A DNA stretch of 30,101 bases, taken from NCBI GenBank assembly GCA_964439435.1, contig CAYTOF010000023.1:1-30101 (forward strand). Reading direction: 5' to 3'. Positions 16,069 through 23,578 of the stretch are shown piece by piece; the first letter of the stretch is position 1, and the number at the start of each line of letters is the position of its first letter. The stretch comes from CAYTOF01 sp964439435. Its GTDB lineage: Bacteria; Bacillota; Clostridia; Oscillospirales; QAMX01. The translations under genes were made by a program, and so were the position numbers. The notes beneath the pieces were generated by a model. The model was given only the letters and a program-made list of their open reading frames with translations, did not search any database and was not told the origin of the DNA.

Positions 16069-16097
16069 ATTGTAAACCCATTCACATTATTTGTCAA
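16069..16097 (-). promoter_or_regulatory. Promoter of the hrcA operon
   Basis: On the minus strand TTGACA (16092-16097), a 17-base spacer and TACAAT (16069-16074) place transcription start near 16062, inside CIRCE. The interval from 16098 to 16239 contains no gene. It has small hairpins after the regulator stop but no convincing terminator. Confidence 0.88.
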
Positions 16098-16239
16098 GTG
16101 TAAAATGACCAATTCTGACCAATAAAAGAAAAAAGTTTGTAAACATGAAAAACAAGCCACATTTCATCCTATAAACGACGCTGTTTTGAGGTTGGGCGGA
16201 AATGCCCTCCACATTCGGTTTTGCAGATTGAGATGGTGG

Positions 16240-16911
16240 TCAGACCACTCCGGGCGAGAGTGTGAAGTTGTTTTTTGTGTAGGTTAGTAAGCCTTCGCTT
16301 TGCATTTTTGAAAGCTCGCTTGACATGGCGCTTCGGTCGACGCAGAGAAAATCTGCCAACTGCTGGCGTGTGTACGGTATGGAAAAGCTGCTGCTTTGGT
16401 TTTTCTGCGCCTGTTCGGAGAGATATGAAAGGAGCTTCGCCCGCGTTGAGCGCTTTGAAAGGTGAATCAACTTTCGATTCAACAGATAGTTTTTATCGGC
16501 CAGAATCATCATCATGTTTTCTATGATGCGCGCATGCACCGTGCAGGAACGCGGGCATGTGTAGAGAAGCTGACGGTAATTGATGAACATGATTTTACAT
16601 GCCGTCGCCCCTTCTGCGCTCACGGGAAGCCTTTTGACATTGGAGACCGAAAAGGACTCCGCAAAGAGCTCCCCCTTGCCGAACTCAGAAAGAATGGTCT
16701 TGTTTCCCGAGAGTTCTTCCTTTATGATATGTACTTTTCCCTGCAGGACAATTCCGGCAGTGATAACCTCATCTCCTGCTCGGTATATGAGCTCCCCTGC
16801 ATCGAAGTCTCGCACATAGGCCTGCATGCTTTTCAGCAAATTGCCATATTCCTCATATGGTATCCCGACAAACAGCGGAGAGAGGCGCAATAATCCATAA
16901 TATTCTTCCAT
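16240..16911 (-). CDS. Crp/Fnr family regulator, likely HcpR-type
   Basis: This 223-residue protein has an N-terminal cyclic-nucleotide-binding-like sensor fold (about 10-130; LSPLFVGIPYEEYGNLL, AGIVLQGKVHIIKEE, FGKGELFAES). A dimerisation helix precedes the C-terminal helix-turn-helix (about 165-205), with YTRQQLADFLCVDRSAMSSEL as the recognition region. There is no Fnr-type N-terminal cysteine cluster, so any signal must come through bound haem or another ligand, as proposed for HcpR proteins. It is transcribed divergently from a ferredoxin and hcp. A palindrome in the shared 90-base gap is well placed for activating that pair and repressing itself. Start ATG behind AGGAG. Family certain; HcpR role inferred from context. 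Confidence 0.88.
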   Translation of the reverse strand: MEEYYGLLRLSPLFVGIPYEEYGNLLKSMQAYVRDFDAGELIYRAGDEVITAGIVLQGKVHIIKEELSGNKTILSEFGKGELFAESFSVSNVKRLPVSAEGATACKIMFINYRQLLYTCPRSCTVHARIIENMMMILADKNYLLNRKLIHLSKRSTRAKLLSYLSEQAQKNQSSSFSIPYTRQQLADFLCVDRSAMSSELSKMQSEGLLTYTKNNFTLSPGVV

Positions 16912-16924
16912 TCCCTACTCCTTT

Positions 16925-16940
16925 TGTTGTTTTAGCAACA
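16925..16940. promoter_or_regulatory. Candidate Crp/Fnr-type operator shared by two divergent promoters
   Basis: TGTTG, six bases, CAACA form a 16-bp interrupted palindrome in the divergent gap. Its centre (16932.5) is 41.5 bases before the predicted ferredoxin start at about 16974, the class II activator position. For the opposite promoter it covers about +8 to +23, a repressing position. The site is read by symmetry and location, not by a known consensus. Confidence 0.55.
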
Positions 16941-16954
16941 TACATGATGTGTTT

Positions 16955-16983
16955 ATTATAGTATGATATATGTATAAAATCAA
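16955..16983 (-). promoter_or_regulatory. Promoter of the Crp/Fnr regulator gene
   Basis: On the minus strand TTGATT (16978-16983), a 17-base spacer and a perfect TATAAT (16955-16960) give a start near 16948, about 37 bases before the ATG. Confidence 0.65.
16962..16967 (+). promoter_or_regulatory. -10 element of the ferredoxin-hcp promoter, no -35
   Basis: TATGAT lies 22 bases downstream of the palindrome, and no TTGACA-like -35 box is present because the palindrome occupies that position. This is the expected layout of a class II activator-dependent promoter. Confidence 0.5.
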
Positions 16984-17001
16984 GAGAACGGAGATTATCT
17001 T

Positions 17002-17778
17002 ATGGTACGTCAGATGATTAAAATAGATGAAGAACTGTGCAACGGCTGCGGTCTGTGCGTCACCGCCTGTCATGAAGGCGCCATCGCAATGGTGGAAGGC
17101 AAGGCAAAGGTCATCAGAGATGACTATTGCGATGGCCTTGGGGACTGTTTACCTGTGTGCCCCACGGGAGCTATCTCCTTTGAGATGCGAAAAGCTCTGC
17201 CCTATGATGCGGAAGCTGTCAAGGCGGCTTTGGCAAAAAGAGCGGAGGATGAAAAGAAAAAAGCGCAGACTTCCCCAAAGCCCCGCAGTACCGCCTGTGA
17301 AGGTACATGTCCCTCTGCCAATCCGACGGTTTTTTCCGGTTGCCCGGGAAGTGCCGCAAGGGCTTTGAAATCGACCCGCACCGACAACGCACAAGAAGTC
17401 CCTGCGCTGTCCAGCGAACTGCGGCAGTGGCCGGTGCAGCTTGCCCTTGTGCCCGCCAACGCACCTTATTTTAACGGAGCCAATCTGCTTATCGCCGCCG
17501 ACTGTGCTGCGTTTTCCCACGGTGACTTTCACCGCAAGTTCATGAAAAACCGTGTGACCCTCATCGGTTGCCCAAAGCTTGATTCCGATGATTATGCAAC
17601 AAAGCTTGCCGAGATCATCAAGCGCAACGACATCAAGAGCATTATGGTGGCGCGCATGGAGGTCCCCTGCTGCGGCGGGCTCACAAATCAAGTCAAAAAA
17701 GCCCTTTTGTCCAGCGGAAAGATGATACCATGGCGTGTGGTTACCATAACCACCGATGGCCAAGTTCGCGAGGATTGA
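17002..17778 (+). CDS. 2[4Fe-4S]-type ferredoxin with C-terminal cysteine-motif domain, hcp partner
   Basis: The ATG at 17002 follows GGAG by 8 bases. Residues 13-23 form a full ferredoxin motif (Cys13, 16, 19, 23). The second motif is Cys43, Cys49, Cys53-Pro with Leu46 where the second cysteine is expected, so one cluster has three cysteines. After a charged linker there is a cysteine-rich segment (CEGTCPS, SGCPGSA). A further domain contains IAADCAAFSHGDFH, LIGCPKLDSDDYATKL and a PCCGG motif, suggesting more metal or redox chemistry. The product is a 258-residue soluble protein. It is the first gene behind the activator-type promoter and precedes hcp, so it most likely donates electrons to the hybrid cluster protein. 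Role inferred from linkage. Confidence 0.8.
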   Translation: MVRQMIKIDEELCNGCGLCVTACHEGAIAMVEGKAKVIRDDYCDGLGDCLPVCPTGAISFEMRKALPYDAEAVKAALAKRAEDEKKKAQTSPKPRSTACEGTCPSANPTVFSGCPGSAARALKSTRTDNAQEVPALSSELRQWPVQLALVPANAPYFNGANLLIAADCAAFSHGDFHRKFMKNRVTLIGCPKLDSDDYATKLAEIIKRNDIKSIMVARMEVPCCGGLTNQVKKALLSSGKMIPWRVVTITTDGQVRED

Positions 17779-17787
17779 AATTTTTCC

Positions 17788-17815
17788 TTGACAAATCGAC
17801 CAAATCCGATAAAAT
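17788..17815 (+). promoter_or_regulatory. Internal promoter directly before hcp
   Basis: TTGACA (17788-17793), a 16-base spacer and TAAAAT (17810-17815) lie in the 71-base gap between ferredoxin and hcp. This gives hcp a constitutive-looking promoter besides read-through from the ferredoxin gene. Confidence 0.6.
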
Positions 17816-17849
17816 AATCCTGTAAAGATAAAAATAAAGGAGAACTGAA

Positions 17850-19409
17850 ATGTCACAAATGTTTTGTTTCCAATGTGAACAAACTGCAGGCAGCCGTGCT
17901 TGTACGGGTGCTCGCGGTGTTTGCGGTAAAAATGCTCCCACTGCCAACGCTCAAGACGAACTCACCGGTGCTCTTATCGGCCTTGCACGGGCGGCTAAAG
18001 GAAAAACACCCGATGCAAAGTGCGATGCTGCGGTGTTGAACGCCCTTTTCACCACGATAACAAATGTAAGCTTTGACGAAGAACGCACAAAAGAACTCGC
18101 GGCGGACCTGAATGCAAAGAGGGATGCCCTGGGCGGAGCGGAAGACTATGATATGTCAAATCTCTGGACTGACAACGAGGACATTCGCTCTTTAAAAACG
18201 CTTACCCTGCTTGGTCTGCGCGGCATGGCTGCTTATGCCGAACACGCCCTTGTGCTGGGACACACCGATGCGGAAGTAAATGCATTTATATATGAAGCTC
18301 TGCGAGCAATCGGCGACGAGGACGACAAGGACAAGCTTTTGGCCCTTGTTTTGGAGACCGGTCGTGTAAATTATCTCGGTATGGAACTTCTCGATCGCGC
18401 CAACACCACCACCTATGGCGAACCTGTTCCCACCAAGGTACCCTTGATGGTTGAAAAAGGCCCCTTTATAGTGGTGACCGGTCACGATCTGCGCGATTTG
18501 CGCCTTTTACTGGAGCAAACACAGGACAAAGGCATAAATATCTACACCCACGGCGAAATGTTGCCCGCCCACGCCTATCCGAAACTCAAGGAGTTTTCAC
18601 ATCTGAAGGGCAATTTCGGCACAGCATGGCAAAATCAACAAAAAGAGTTTGACTCCATCCCCGCCCCCGTCCTCTTCACCACTAACTGTCTCATGCCCAT
18701 AAAGCCAAGCTACGGCGACAGAGTATATACCACCGGAGCAGTGGCATATCCGGAAGTGGTGCACATCGATGCCAAGAAGGACTTTACGCCCGTTATAAAT
18801 AAGGCGTTGGAGCTTGGCGGCTATGAGCAAGACACCCCCCGCACTGGTATAAACGGCGGTGAATACATGACGACGGGCTTTGGAAAACACACAGTGCTCT
18901 CCGCGGCTCCCGCAGTCATCGAAGCTGTAAAAGACGGTGCCATCTCCCACTTTTTCCTCGTGGGCGGTTGTGACGGCGCCAAGCCCGGCCGCAACTACTA
19001 CACCGAATTTGTCAAACAATCCCCCGAAGACACCGTCATCTTGACACTTGCCTGCGGTAAATTCCGTTTCAATGACCTCGACCTCGGTGAAATCCGCGGC
19101 CTGCCCCGCATAATGGATATGGGACAGTGCAATGACGCCTACAGCGCAATCCGAGTGGCTGTTGCCCTTTCTGAGGCCTTTGAGTGCGGTATAAATGACC
19201 TCCCGCTGACGCTTGTGCTCTCTTGGTATGAGCAAAAGGCTGTGTGTATCCTGCTCACCCTCCTTTGGCTCGGCATGAAAAACATATACCTTGGCCCGAC
19301 ACTGCCAGCTTTTGTTTCACCGGGAGTGTTCGAGTTTTTGAGTGAAAACTACGGTATTCGCCCCATCAGCAACCCCGAGCACGATCTTGCGGAAATTTTG
19401 GAAAAATAA
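17850..19409 (+). CDS. hcp: Hybrid cluster protein (hydroxylamine/NO reductase)
   Basis: This 519-residue Hcp begins MSQMFCFQCEQTAG; Cys6, 9, 18 and 25 bind the N-terminal Fe-S cubane. The ligands of the 4Fe-2S-2O hybrid cluster are all present: His212, Glu236 (THGEMLPAH), Cys280 (TTNCLMP), Cys374 (GGCDGAKPGR), Cys402 (LACGKFRF), Cys427 (DMGQCNDAYSA) and Glu461/Lys463 (WYEQKA). Hcp reduces hydroxylamine in vitro and NO to N2O in vivo and protects anaerobes from nitrosative stress. It is cytoplasmic. It lies downstream of a ferredoxin gene and next to a Crp/Fnr regulator, the usual arrangement in anaerobes. AAGGAG precedes the ATG. Two terminators follow. Confidence 0.97.
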   Translation: MSQMFCFQCEQTAGSRACTGARGVCGKNAPTANAQDELTGALIGLARAAKGKTPDAKCDAAVLNALFTTITNVSFDEERTKELAADLNAKRDALGGAEDYDMSNLWTDNEDIRSLKTLTLLGLRGMAAYAEHALVLGHTDAEVNAFIYEALRAIGDEDDKDKLLALVLETGRVNYLGMELLDRANTTTYGEPVPTKVPLMVEKGPFIVVTGHDLRDLRLLLEQTQDKGINIYTHGEMLPAHAYPKLKEFSHLKGNFGTAWQNQQKEFDSIPAPVLFTTNCLMPIKPSYGDRVYTTGAVAYPEVVHIDAKKDFTPVINKALELGGYEQDTPRTGINGGEYMTTGFGKHTVLSAAPAVIEAVKDGAISHFFLVGGCDGAKPGRNYYTEFVKQSPEDTVILTLACGKFRFNDLDLGEIRGLPRIMDMGQCNDAYSAIRVAVALSEAFECGINDLPLTLVLSWYEQKAVCILLTLLWLGMKNIYLGPTLPAFVSPGVFEFLSENYGIRPISNPEHDLAEILEK

Positions 19410-19442
19410 CACTTTCAACATGAGTTTGGCTTAAATATAAAC

Positions 19443-19487
19443 CTCCGACAACCACAATTTTATACATGGTTGTCGGAGATTCTTTTC
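19443..19487 (+). terminator. Terminator after hcp
   Basis: CTCCGACAACC pairs perfectly with GGTTGTCGGAG around a 14-base loop, then a T-rich tail. It lies 33 bases after the hcp stop. Confidence 0.88.
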
Positions 19488-19516
19488 CCTCTTTTCTTGT
19501 TTTTCCAAATTATCTT

Positions 19517-19562
19517 AAAAAGCCCGCCTCTCACGCGGTTTTCGCATGAGGAGCGGGTTTTT
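19517..19562 (-). terminator. Terminator between convergent hcp and nrdD
   Basis: AAAAAGCCCGC with CTC on the left pairs with GAG and GCGGGTTTTT on the right, with inner CGCG-type pairing. It has A- and T-runs at both ends, so it can stop nrdD on the minus strand (stop at 19641) and back up the hcp terminator on the plus strand. Confidence 0.75.
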
Positions 19563-19640
19563 AAGAGCTCACAATACAGAAATTAAAGGAGCGATTTTAC
19601 TTGGTTTTACCGGAAAGGGTTTTTGTAGACTGTTTTGAAG

Positions 19641-21740
19641 CTAAACCCTTACCACATATTTCTTGCGCTGGGCATATTCTTCTTTTTTGCCCTTGTTGAA
19701 GTTTTGTACCGGGCGCAGGTAGCCGACAACACGGCTCCACACCTCTGTTTCTTGATTGCACTCAGGGCAAGCAAAGTGTTCGCCTGCGATATAGCCGTGA
19801 TTTTGACAAATCGAAAAGGTGGGTGTCAGGGAGAGATAGGGCAGCTTGTACATTGAGAAAGCTTTTGAAATCAGCTTCTTTGCCGCTGCGGTGTCTGAAA
19901 GCTCCTCTCCGATGTAAAGGTGCAAGACCGTTCCTCCGGTATAGAGGGATTGAAGCTCGTCCTGCAGCTCAAGGGTTTCAAAGATGTCATCTGTATATCC
20001 CACGGGGAGCTGCGTGGAGTTGGTGTAGTACGGGACATCCTCTCCTGCGGTTATGATGTCGGGATATCTTTCTGTGTCAGACTTTGCAAGGCGATAGCTT
20101 GTGCCTTCGGCGGGTGTTGCTTCCAGATTGTAAACGTGGCCCGTTTCTTCCTGCATATCCTTTATCGACTCGCGCATATATTCGAGAACTTTTATGGAGA
20201 ACTCCTGTCCGCGCTCTGTGGTGAGGTCATACTCCTCTCCGAACAGATTTTGGCAGGCTTCGTTGGCTCCGATTATGCCGATGGTGCTGAAGTGATTGTG
20301 CCAGTAGTTGCCTGTTCTGTCTTTCACATCTTGCAGATAGTGCCTGGAGTATGGATAAAGACCTCTCTCGGTTTGTTCTTCGATGTTTTTGCGCTTGATT
20401 TCCAAACTGTTGGAGGCAATGCTCATCATCTGCCAGAGTCTGATGAAAAACTCGCCTTCGGTTTTTGAGCGATAAGCTATGCGGGGCAGGTTTATTGTCA
20501 CGACGCCGATGGAGCCCGTGAGGGGGTTGGAGCCAAACAGACCGCCTCCGCGTTTGCGCAACTCGGCTGTGTCGAGGCGCAGACGACAGCACATTGAGAG
20601 AGCGTCCTCGGGGGAAAGATCTGAGTTGACGTAGTTAGAAAAATAAGGGATGCCGTATTTGCATGTGATTTGCATGAACTTCTCCGTGATGGGGCTGTCC
20701 CAGTCAAAGTCTTTGGTCACATTGATAGTGGGAATCGGGAAAGTAAACACCCTGCCCTTGGCATCGCCCTCCATCATGACATCACAAAAAGCACTGTTGA
20801 AAAGGTCCATCTCTTCTTGGAAATCGCCATATGTCTCGGGTTTTGTCTCTCCGCCCACCACAACATGTTCGTCTTTCAATGTGCGGGGCGGGGATAGGTC
20901 AAAGGTGAGGTTAGAAAACGGGCATTGGAATCCGACCCTGGTGGGTACGTTCAGGTTGAAAACAAATTCCTGCAGGGCCTGCTTGACAGCTTTGTAGTCC
21001 AGCTTGTCATATCTTATAAATGGGGCGCAGTAAGTGTCAAAGGAGGACCACGCCTGTGCTCCGGCACTTTCCCCTTGGGTTGTAAATGTGGAGTTCACTA
21101 TCTGCCCAAGGAACGAGCGCAGATGTTTTGGCGGTTTTGACTCCACTTTTCCGGGCACGCCGCCAAAGCCCAGTGTGAGCAGTTGGCGCAGATCCCACCC
21201 GGCGCAATAGGGGCCGAAGAACCCCAGGTCGTGTATGTGCAAATCCCCTTCTATGTGGGCATTTCTGACCGTTTCCGGATATATCTCATGAAGCCAGTAG
21301 TTTTTTGTGAAGGCTTCTCTTACGTAGTTGTTGAGCCCGTTTATGGATTTTTGTGTGTTGGCGTTTTCATTTATCTTCCAGTCACGGTCGTTTAGATACT
21401 CCGTGAACATATTGATTGTCGCTCCGATGAGCGCATTTGCCTCGCGGGCAGAACGTCTCTTTTCTCTGTACAGGATAAAGGCTTTGGCTGTGCGGGCATG
21501 TCCGCGTTCGATGAGGACTTTTTCTACAAGGTCTTGTATCCCTTCAACTTCAGCCACTCCGTCGGGGTATTTTTCACATGCCAGCAATACTACCTCATCG
21601 GCAATTCTCTGAGAGGTTTCAAAATCGTTGCCTCCCACCGCATTTGCGGCTTTAAATATGGCCAGCACGATTTTTTCTTTTTTAAACGGAACTCTTTGCC
21701 TGTCTCTCTTTATTATATGGGTCAATTTTGTTTTTTCCAT
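19641..21740 (-). CDS. nrdD: Anaerobic (class III) ribonucleoside-triphosphate reductase
   Basis: This 699-residue enzyme reduces NTPs to dNTPs without oxygen. Residues about 5-95 form an ATP-cone (IIKRDRQRVPFKKEKIVLAI, then LIERGHARTAKAFILYREKR) for allosteric control. The catalytic barrel contains DLHIHDLGFFGPYCAGWDL and a SMCCRLRLD active-site loop. Near the end a zinc-binding knuckle (ICQNHGYIAGEHFACPEC) precedes the glycyl-radical loop RVVGYLRPV, with Gly673 as the radical site. An activase (NrdG) is needed, but no nrdG lies beside it in this window. GGAGG precedes the ATG. Two NrdR boxes overlie the promoter, so expression should follow the dNTP/ATP balance. Confidence 0.97.
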   Translation of the reverse strand: MEKTKLTHIIKRDRQRVPFKKEKIVLAIFKAANAVGGNDFETSQRIADEVVLLACEKYPDGVAEVEGIQDLVEKVLIERGHARTAKAFILYREKRRSAREANALIGATINMFTEYLNDRDWKINENANTQKSINGLNNYVREAFTKNYWLHEIYPETVRNAHIEGDLHIHDLGFFGPYCAGWDLRQLLTLGFGGVPGKVESKPPKHLRSFLGQIVNSTFTTQGESAGAQAWSSFDTYCAPFIRYDKLDYKAVKQALQEFVFNLNVPTRVGFQCPFSNLTFDLSPPRTLKDEHVVVGGETKPETYGDFQEEMDLFNSAFCDVMMEGDAKGRVFTFPIPTINVTKDFDWDSPITEKFMQITCKYGIPYFSNYVNSDLSPEDALSMCCRLRLDTAELRKRGGGLFGSNPLTGSIGVVTINLPRIAYRSKTEGEFFIRLWQMMSIASNSLEIKRKNIEEQTERGLYPYSRHYLQDVKDRTGNYWHNHFSTIGIIGANEACQNLFGEEYDLTTERGQEFSIKVLEYMRESIKDMQEETGHVYNLEATPAEGTSYRLAKSDTERYPDIITAGEDVPYYTNSTQLPVGYTDDIFETLELQDELQSLYTGGTVLHLYIGEELSDTAAAKKLISKAFSMYKLPYLSLTPTFSICQNHGYIAGEHFACPECNQETEVWSRVVGYLRPVQNFNKGKKEEYAQRKKYVVRV

Positions 21741-21782
21741 TCCCTCTCCTCCTTGGGCTTGTCCGGCGTTTTATCTGAGAAA

Positions 21783-21798
21783 ACACTATATATAGTTA
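21783..21798 (-). promoter_or_regulatory. NrdR box 1
   Basis: ACACTATATATAGTTA matches the NrdR consensus (ACACwAtATaTwGTGT) at all but the last two positions. It lies between the nrdD promoter and gene. Confidence 0.85.
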
Positions 21799-21813
21799 TT
21801 ATTTTCTTTCCGG

Positions 21814-21829
21814 GCGCAATATATATTAT
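21814..21829 (-). promoter_or_regulatory. NrdR box 2
   Basis: GCGCAATATATATTAT keeps the CwAtATaTw core. Its centre is exactly 31 bp (three helical turns) from box 1, the usual spacing of paired NrdR sites. It overlaps the -10 element. Confidence 0.75.
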
Positions 21830-21853
21830 ATTGACCCTTGCCTCACTTGTCAA
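21825..21853 (-). promoter_or_regulatory. Consensus promoter of nrdD
   Basis: On the minus strand a perfect TTGACA (21848-21853), a 17-base spacer and a perfect TATAAT (21825-21830) give a start near 21818. A full-consensus promoter fits a gene controlled by repression. The region 21860-21990 holds only a weak TTGCGC/GCGCAA hairpin and no gene. Confidence 0.88.
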
Positions 21854-21999
21854 TAGCTTTTTCAGCTTTTAAATATTAAATTTTCAAAAGCCCATAAAAA
21901 AGCACTTCTTTGCGCAGATATACCTGTCACAGCGCAATTGCATGAGGGGAATTTGGAGCTGTTGTCCGTTTCCGTTTCAATTTAATCCCGATTATATCA

Positions 22000-22028
22000 T
22001 TGTAATTCACTCGAAATAACTATATAAT
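22000..22028 (+). promoter_or_regulatory. Promoter of the transhydrogenase operon
   Basis: TTGTAA (22000-22005), a 17-base spacer and a perfect TATAAT (22023-22028) give a start near 22035 and a leader of about 72 bases. Confidence 0.75.
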
Positions 22029-22106
22029 AATCGTATGTTATTATAATAAAAGCAAATTACACGCCCTTTTATTTTCAAGCGGCAGTTTCGAAAGGAAGGA
22101 TTATTG

Positions 22107-23264
22107 ATGAGGATCGGTGTTCCAAAGGAGATTATGCAGGGAGAGGGCAGAGTTTCTGCCATCCCGGAAACCGTTAAGAAGTTTTGCGAGGACGGATTTG
22201 ATGTGCTCGTGGAGAGCGGTGCCGGCGATGGTTCGCATTTTTCAGATGCGGAATACAAAGAAGCCGGAGCAGAGATTGTCTCCGATGTCTTAGAACTGTA
22301 TAAAAAGGCAGATATCATACTCAAGGTCAAAGAGCCTCTTTTTAACAAAAAGCTGAATATGCATGAGGTCGACATGATGAGCCGCGGCCAATATCTCATA
22401 ACATTTTTACACCCGGCCTCCCCGTCAAACCATGAGATGATCAAAAACCTTGCCGCAAAGGGTGTGATTTCCTTCACTCTGGACGGTATTCCGAGGATTT
22501 CCAGAGCTCAAAAGATGGACGCTCTCACCTCCATGAGCACCTGTGCCGGCTACAAAGGCATAATCATAGCAGCCGACAAGCTTGTTAAATTTGTGCCCCA
22601 GATGTTCACAGCCATAGGAGCGGTAAAGCCCGCCAATGTGCTTGTCCTTGGAGTCGGCGTTGCGGGCCTGCAGGCCATTGCCACCGCCAAAAGGCTTGGA
22701 GCGGTTGTCCATGCCGCAGATATTCGGCCCGACGCAGCAGAGCAGGCCAAGAGCCTTGGCGCCAAAGTGATTGACCTTGGTATCCCCGCAAGTGATGCCG
22801 TCGGCGAGGGTGGATATGCCAAAAACCTGTCAGAACAGCATCTCGAAAAAGAGAGGGAGATTCTCGCTTCCGTGGTGCCCAACATGGACATCGTCTTTTG
22901 TGGAGCCCTTGTTCCGGGCAAACGCGCACCCATCCTTTTAAAAGAGGAAGTCGTCAAATCCATGGCATCCGGCTCGGTCATAGTGGACATCTCCATAGAC
23001 CAAGGCGGCAACTGTGAGATAACAACACCCGGCGAGACAGAAATCAAGCACGGTGTGTGCATTGTGGGCATAAAAAACATCCCCGGTATGCTGCCCATGA
23101 GCTCAACCTGGATGTTTGCCAACAATGTGTATTACCTGGTGGAGCTCATGTCCAAAAAGGGGAAGATAAAGCCAAATTATAAAGATGAAATTCTCAAAAG
23201 CTCCCTTGTCACCATGAATGGCAAAATCGTTCACGAAGGCACTTTAGAGGCAATGGGTCTTTAA
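22107..23264 (+). CDS. pntAA: NAD(P) transhydrogenase alpha subunit, NAD(H)-binding part (PntAA)
   Basis: I use the ATG at 22107 after GGAAGGA; an adjacent TTG is one codon upstream. The 385-residue protein opens RIGVPKEIMQGEGRVSAIPETV, as in PntA and alanine dehydrogenase. It has the dinucleotide loop LVLGVGVAGLQAIATAKRLG with VHAADIRPDAAEQAKSLGA. The later GSVIVDISIDQGGNCEIT is domain I of transhydrogenase. It differs from alanine dehydrogenase in context: membrane subunits PntAB and PntB follow directly. The complex exchanges hydride between NADH and NADP+ using the proton gradient, supplying NADPH. It lacks the membrane segments of the fused E. coli PntA, so this is the split form. Confidence 0.93.
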   Translation: MRIGVPKEIMQGEGRVSAIPETVKKFCEDGFDVLVESGAGDGSHFSDAEYKEAGAEIVSDVLELYKKADIILKVKEPLFNKKLNMHEVDMMSRGQYLITFLHPASPSNHEMIKNLAAKGVISFTLDGIPRISRAQKMDALTSMSTCAGYKGIIIAADKLVKFVPQMFTAIGAVKPANVLVLGVGVAGLQAIATAKRLGAVVHAADIRPDAAEQAKSLGAKVIDLGIPASDAVGEGGYAKNLSEQHLEKEREILASVVPNMDIVFCGALVPGKRAPILLKEEVVKSMASGSVIVDISIDQGGNCEITTPGETEIKHGVCIVGIKNIPGMLPMSSTWMFANNVYYLVELMSKKGKIKPNYKDEILKSSLVTMNGKIVHEGTLEAMGL

Positions 23265-23290
23265 TACACTTATAGAAACGGAGTTAATTT

Positions 23291-23578
23291 ATGCTTTATG
23301 CTCTGTATGTCGTCTTATTTGTTGTCGCCACAATTCTCGGCTATAAGATCATCTCGAGAGTTCCGAGCCTTTTGCACACGCCTCTTATGTCCGGCATGAA
23401 TGCACTTTCGGGCATAACACTTCTGGGAGCCGTCACTGTGACGGCAGCGGCCGTGGGCACCGGTTCCAAAGCCCTTGGCGTCATTGCGATTGTGCTTGCC
23501 ATGGTCAACGTTTCGGGCGGTTTTGCTGTGACTCACAGGATGCTTAGGATGTTTAAGAAAAAGGAGGAGGACAAATGA
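23291..23578 (+). CDS. pntAB: NAD(P) transhydrogenase alpha subunit, membrane part (PntAB)
   Basis: This 95-residue protein has three hydrophobic segments (about 2-19, 35-55 and 60-80) and the conserved LLHTPLMSGMNALSGITLLGA typical of transhydrogenase domain II of the alpha chain. It forms half of the proton channel. It starts 26 bases after pntAA behind GGAG and overlaps pntB by four bases (ATGA), showing translational coupling. Confidence 0.95.
   Translation: MLYALYVVLFVVATILGYKIISRVPSLLHTPLMSGMNALSGITLLGAVTVTAAAVGTGSKALGVIAIVLAMVNVSGGFAVTHRMLRMFKKKEEDK

Noticed and set aside
17149..17856. 235-codon minus-strand open frame opposite the ferredoxin gene
   Set aside because: It overlaps a gene with clear Fe-S motifs on the other strand and has no homology-like pattern of its own.
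22107..23264. Alanine dehydrogenase for the PntAA gene
   Set aside because: The N-terminal fold is shared, but the adjacent pntAB and overlapping pntB, and the domain I features, point to transhydrogenase.
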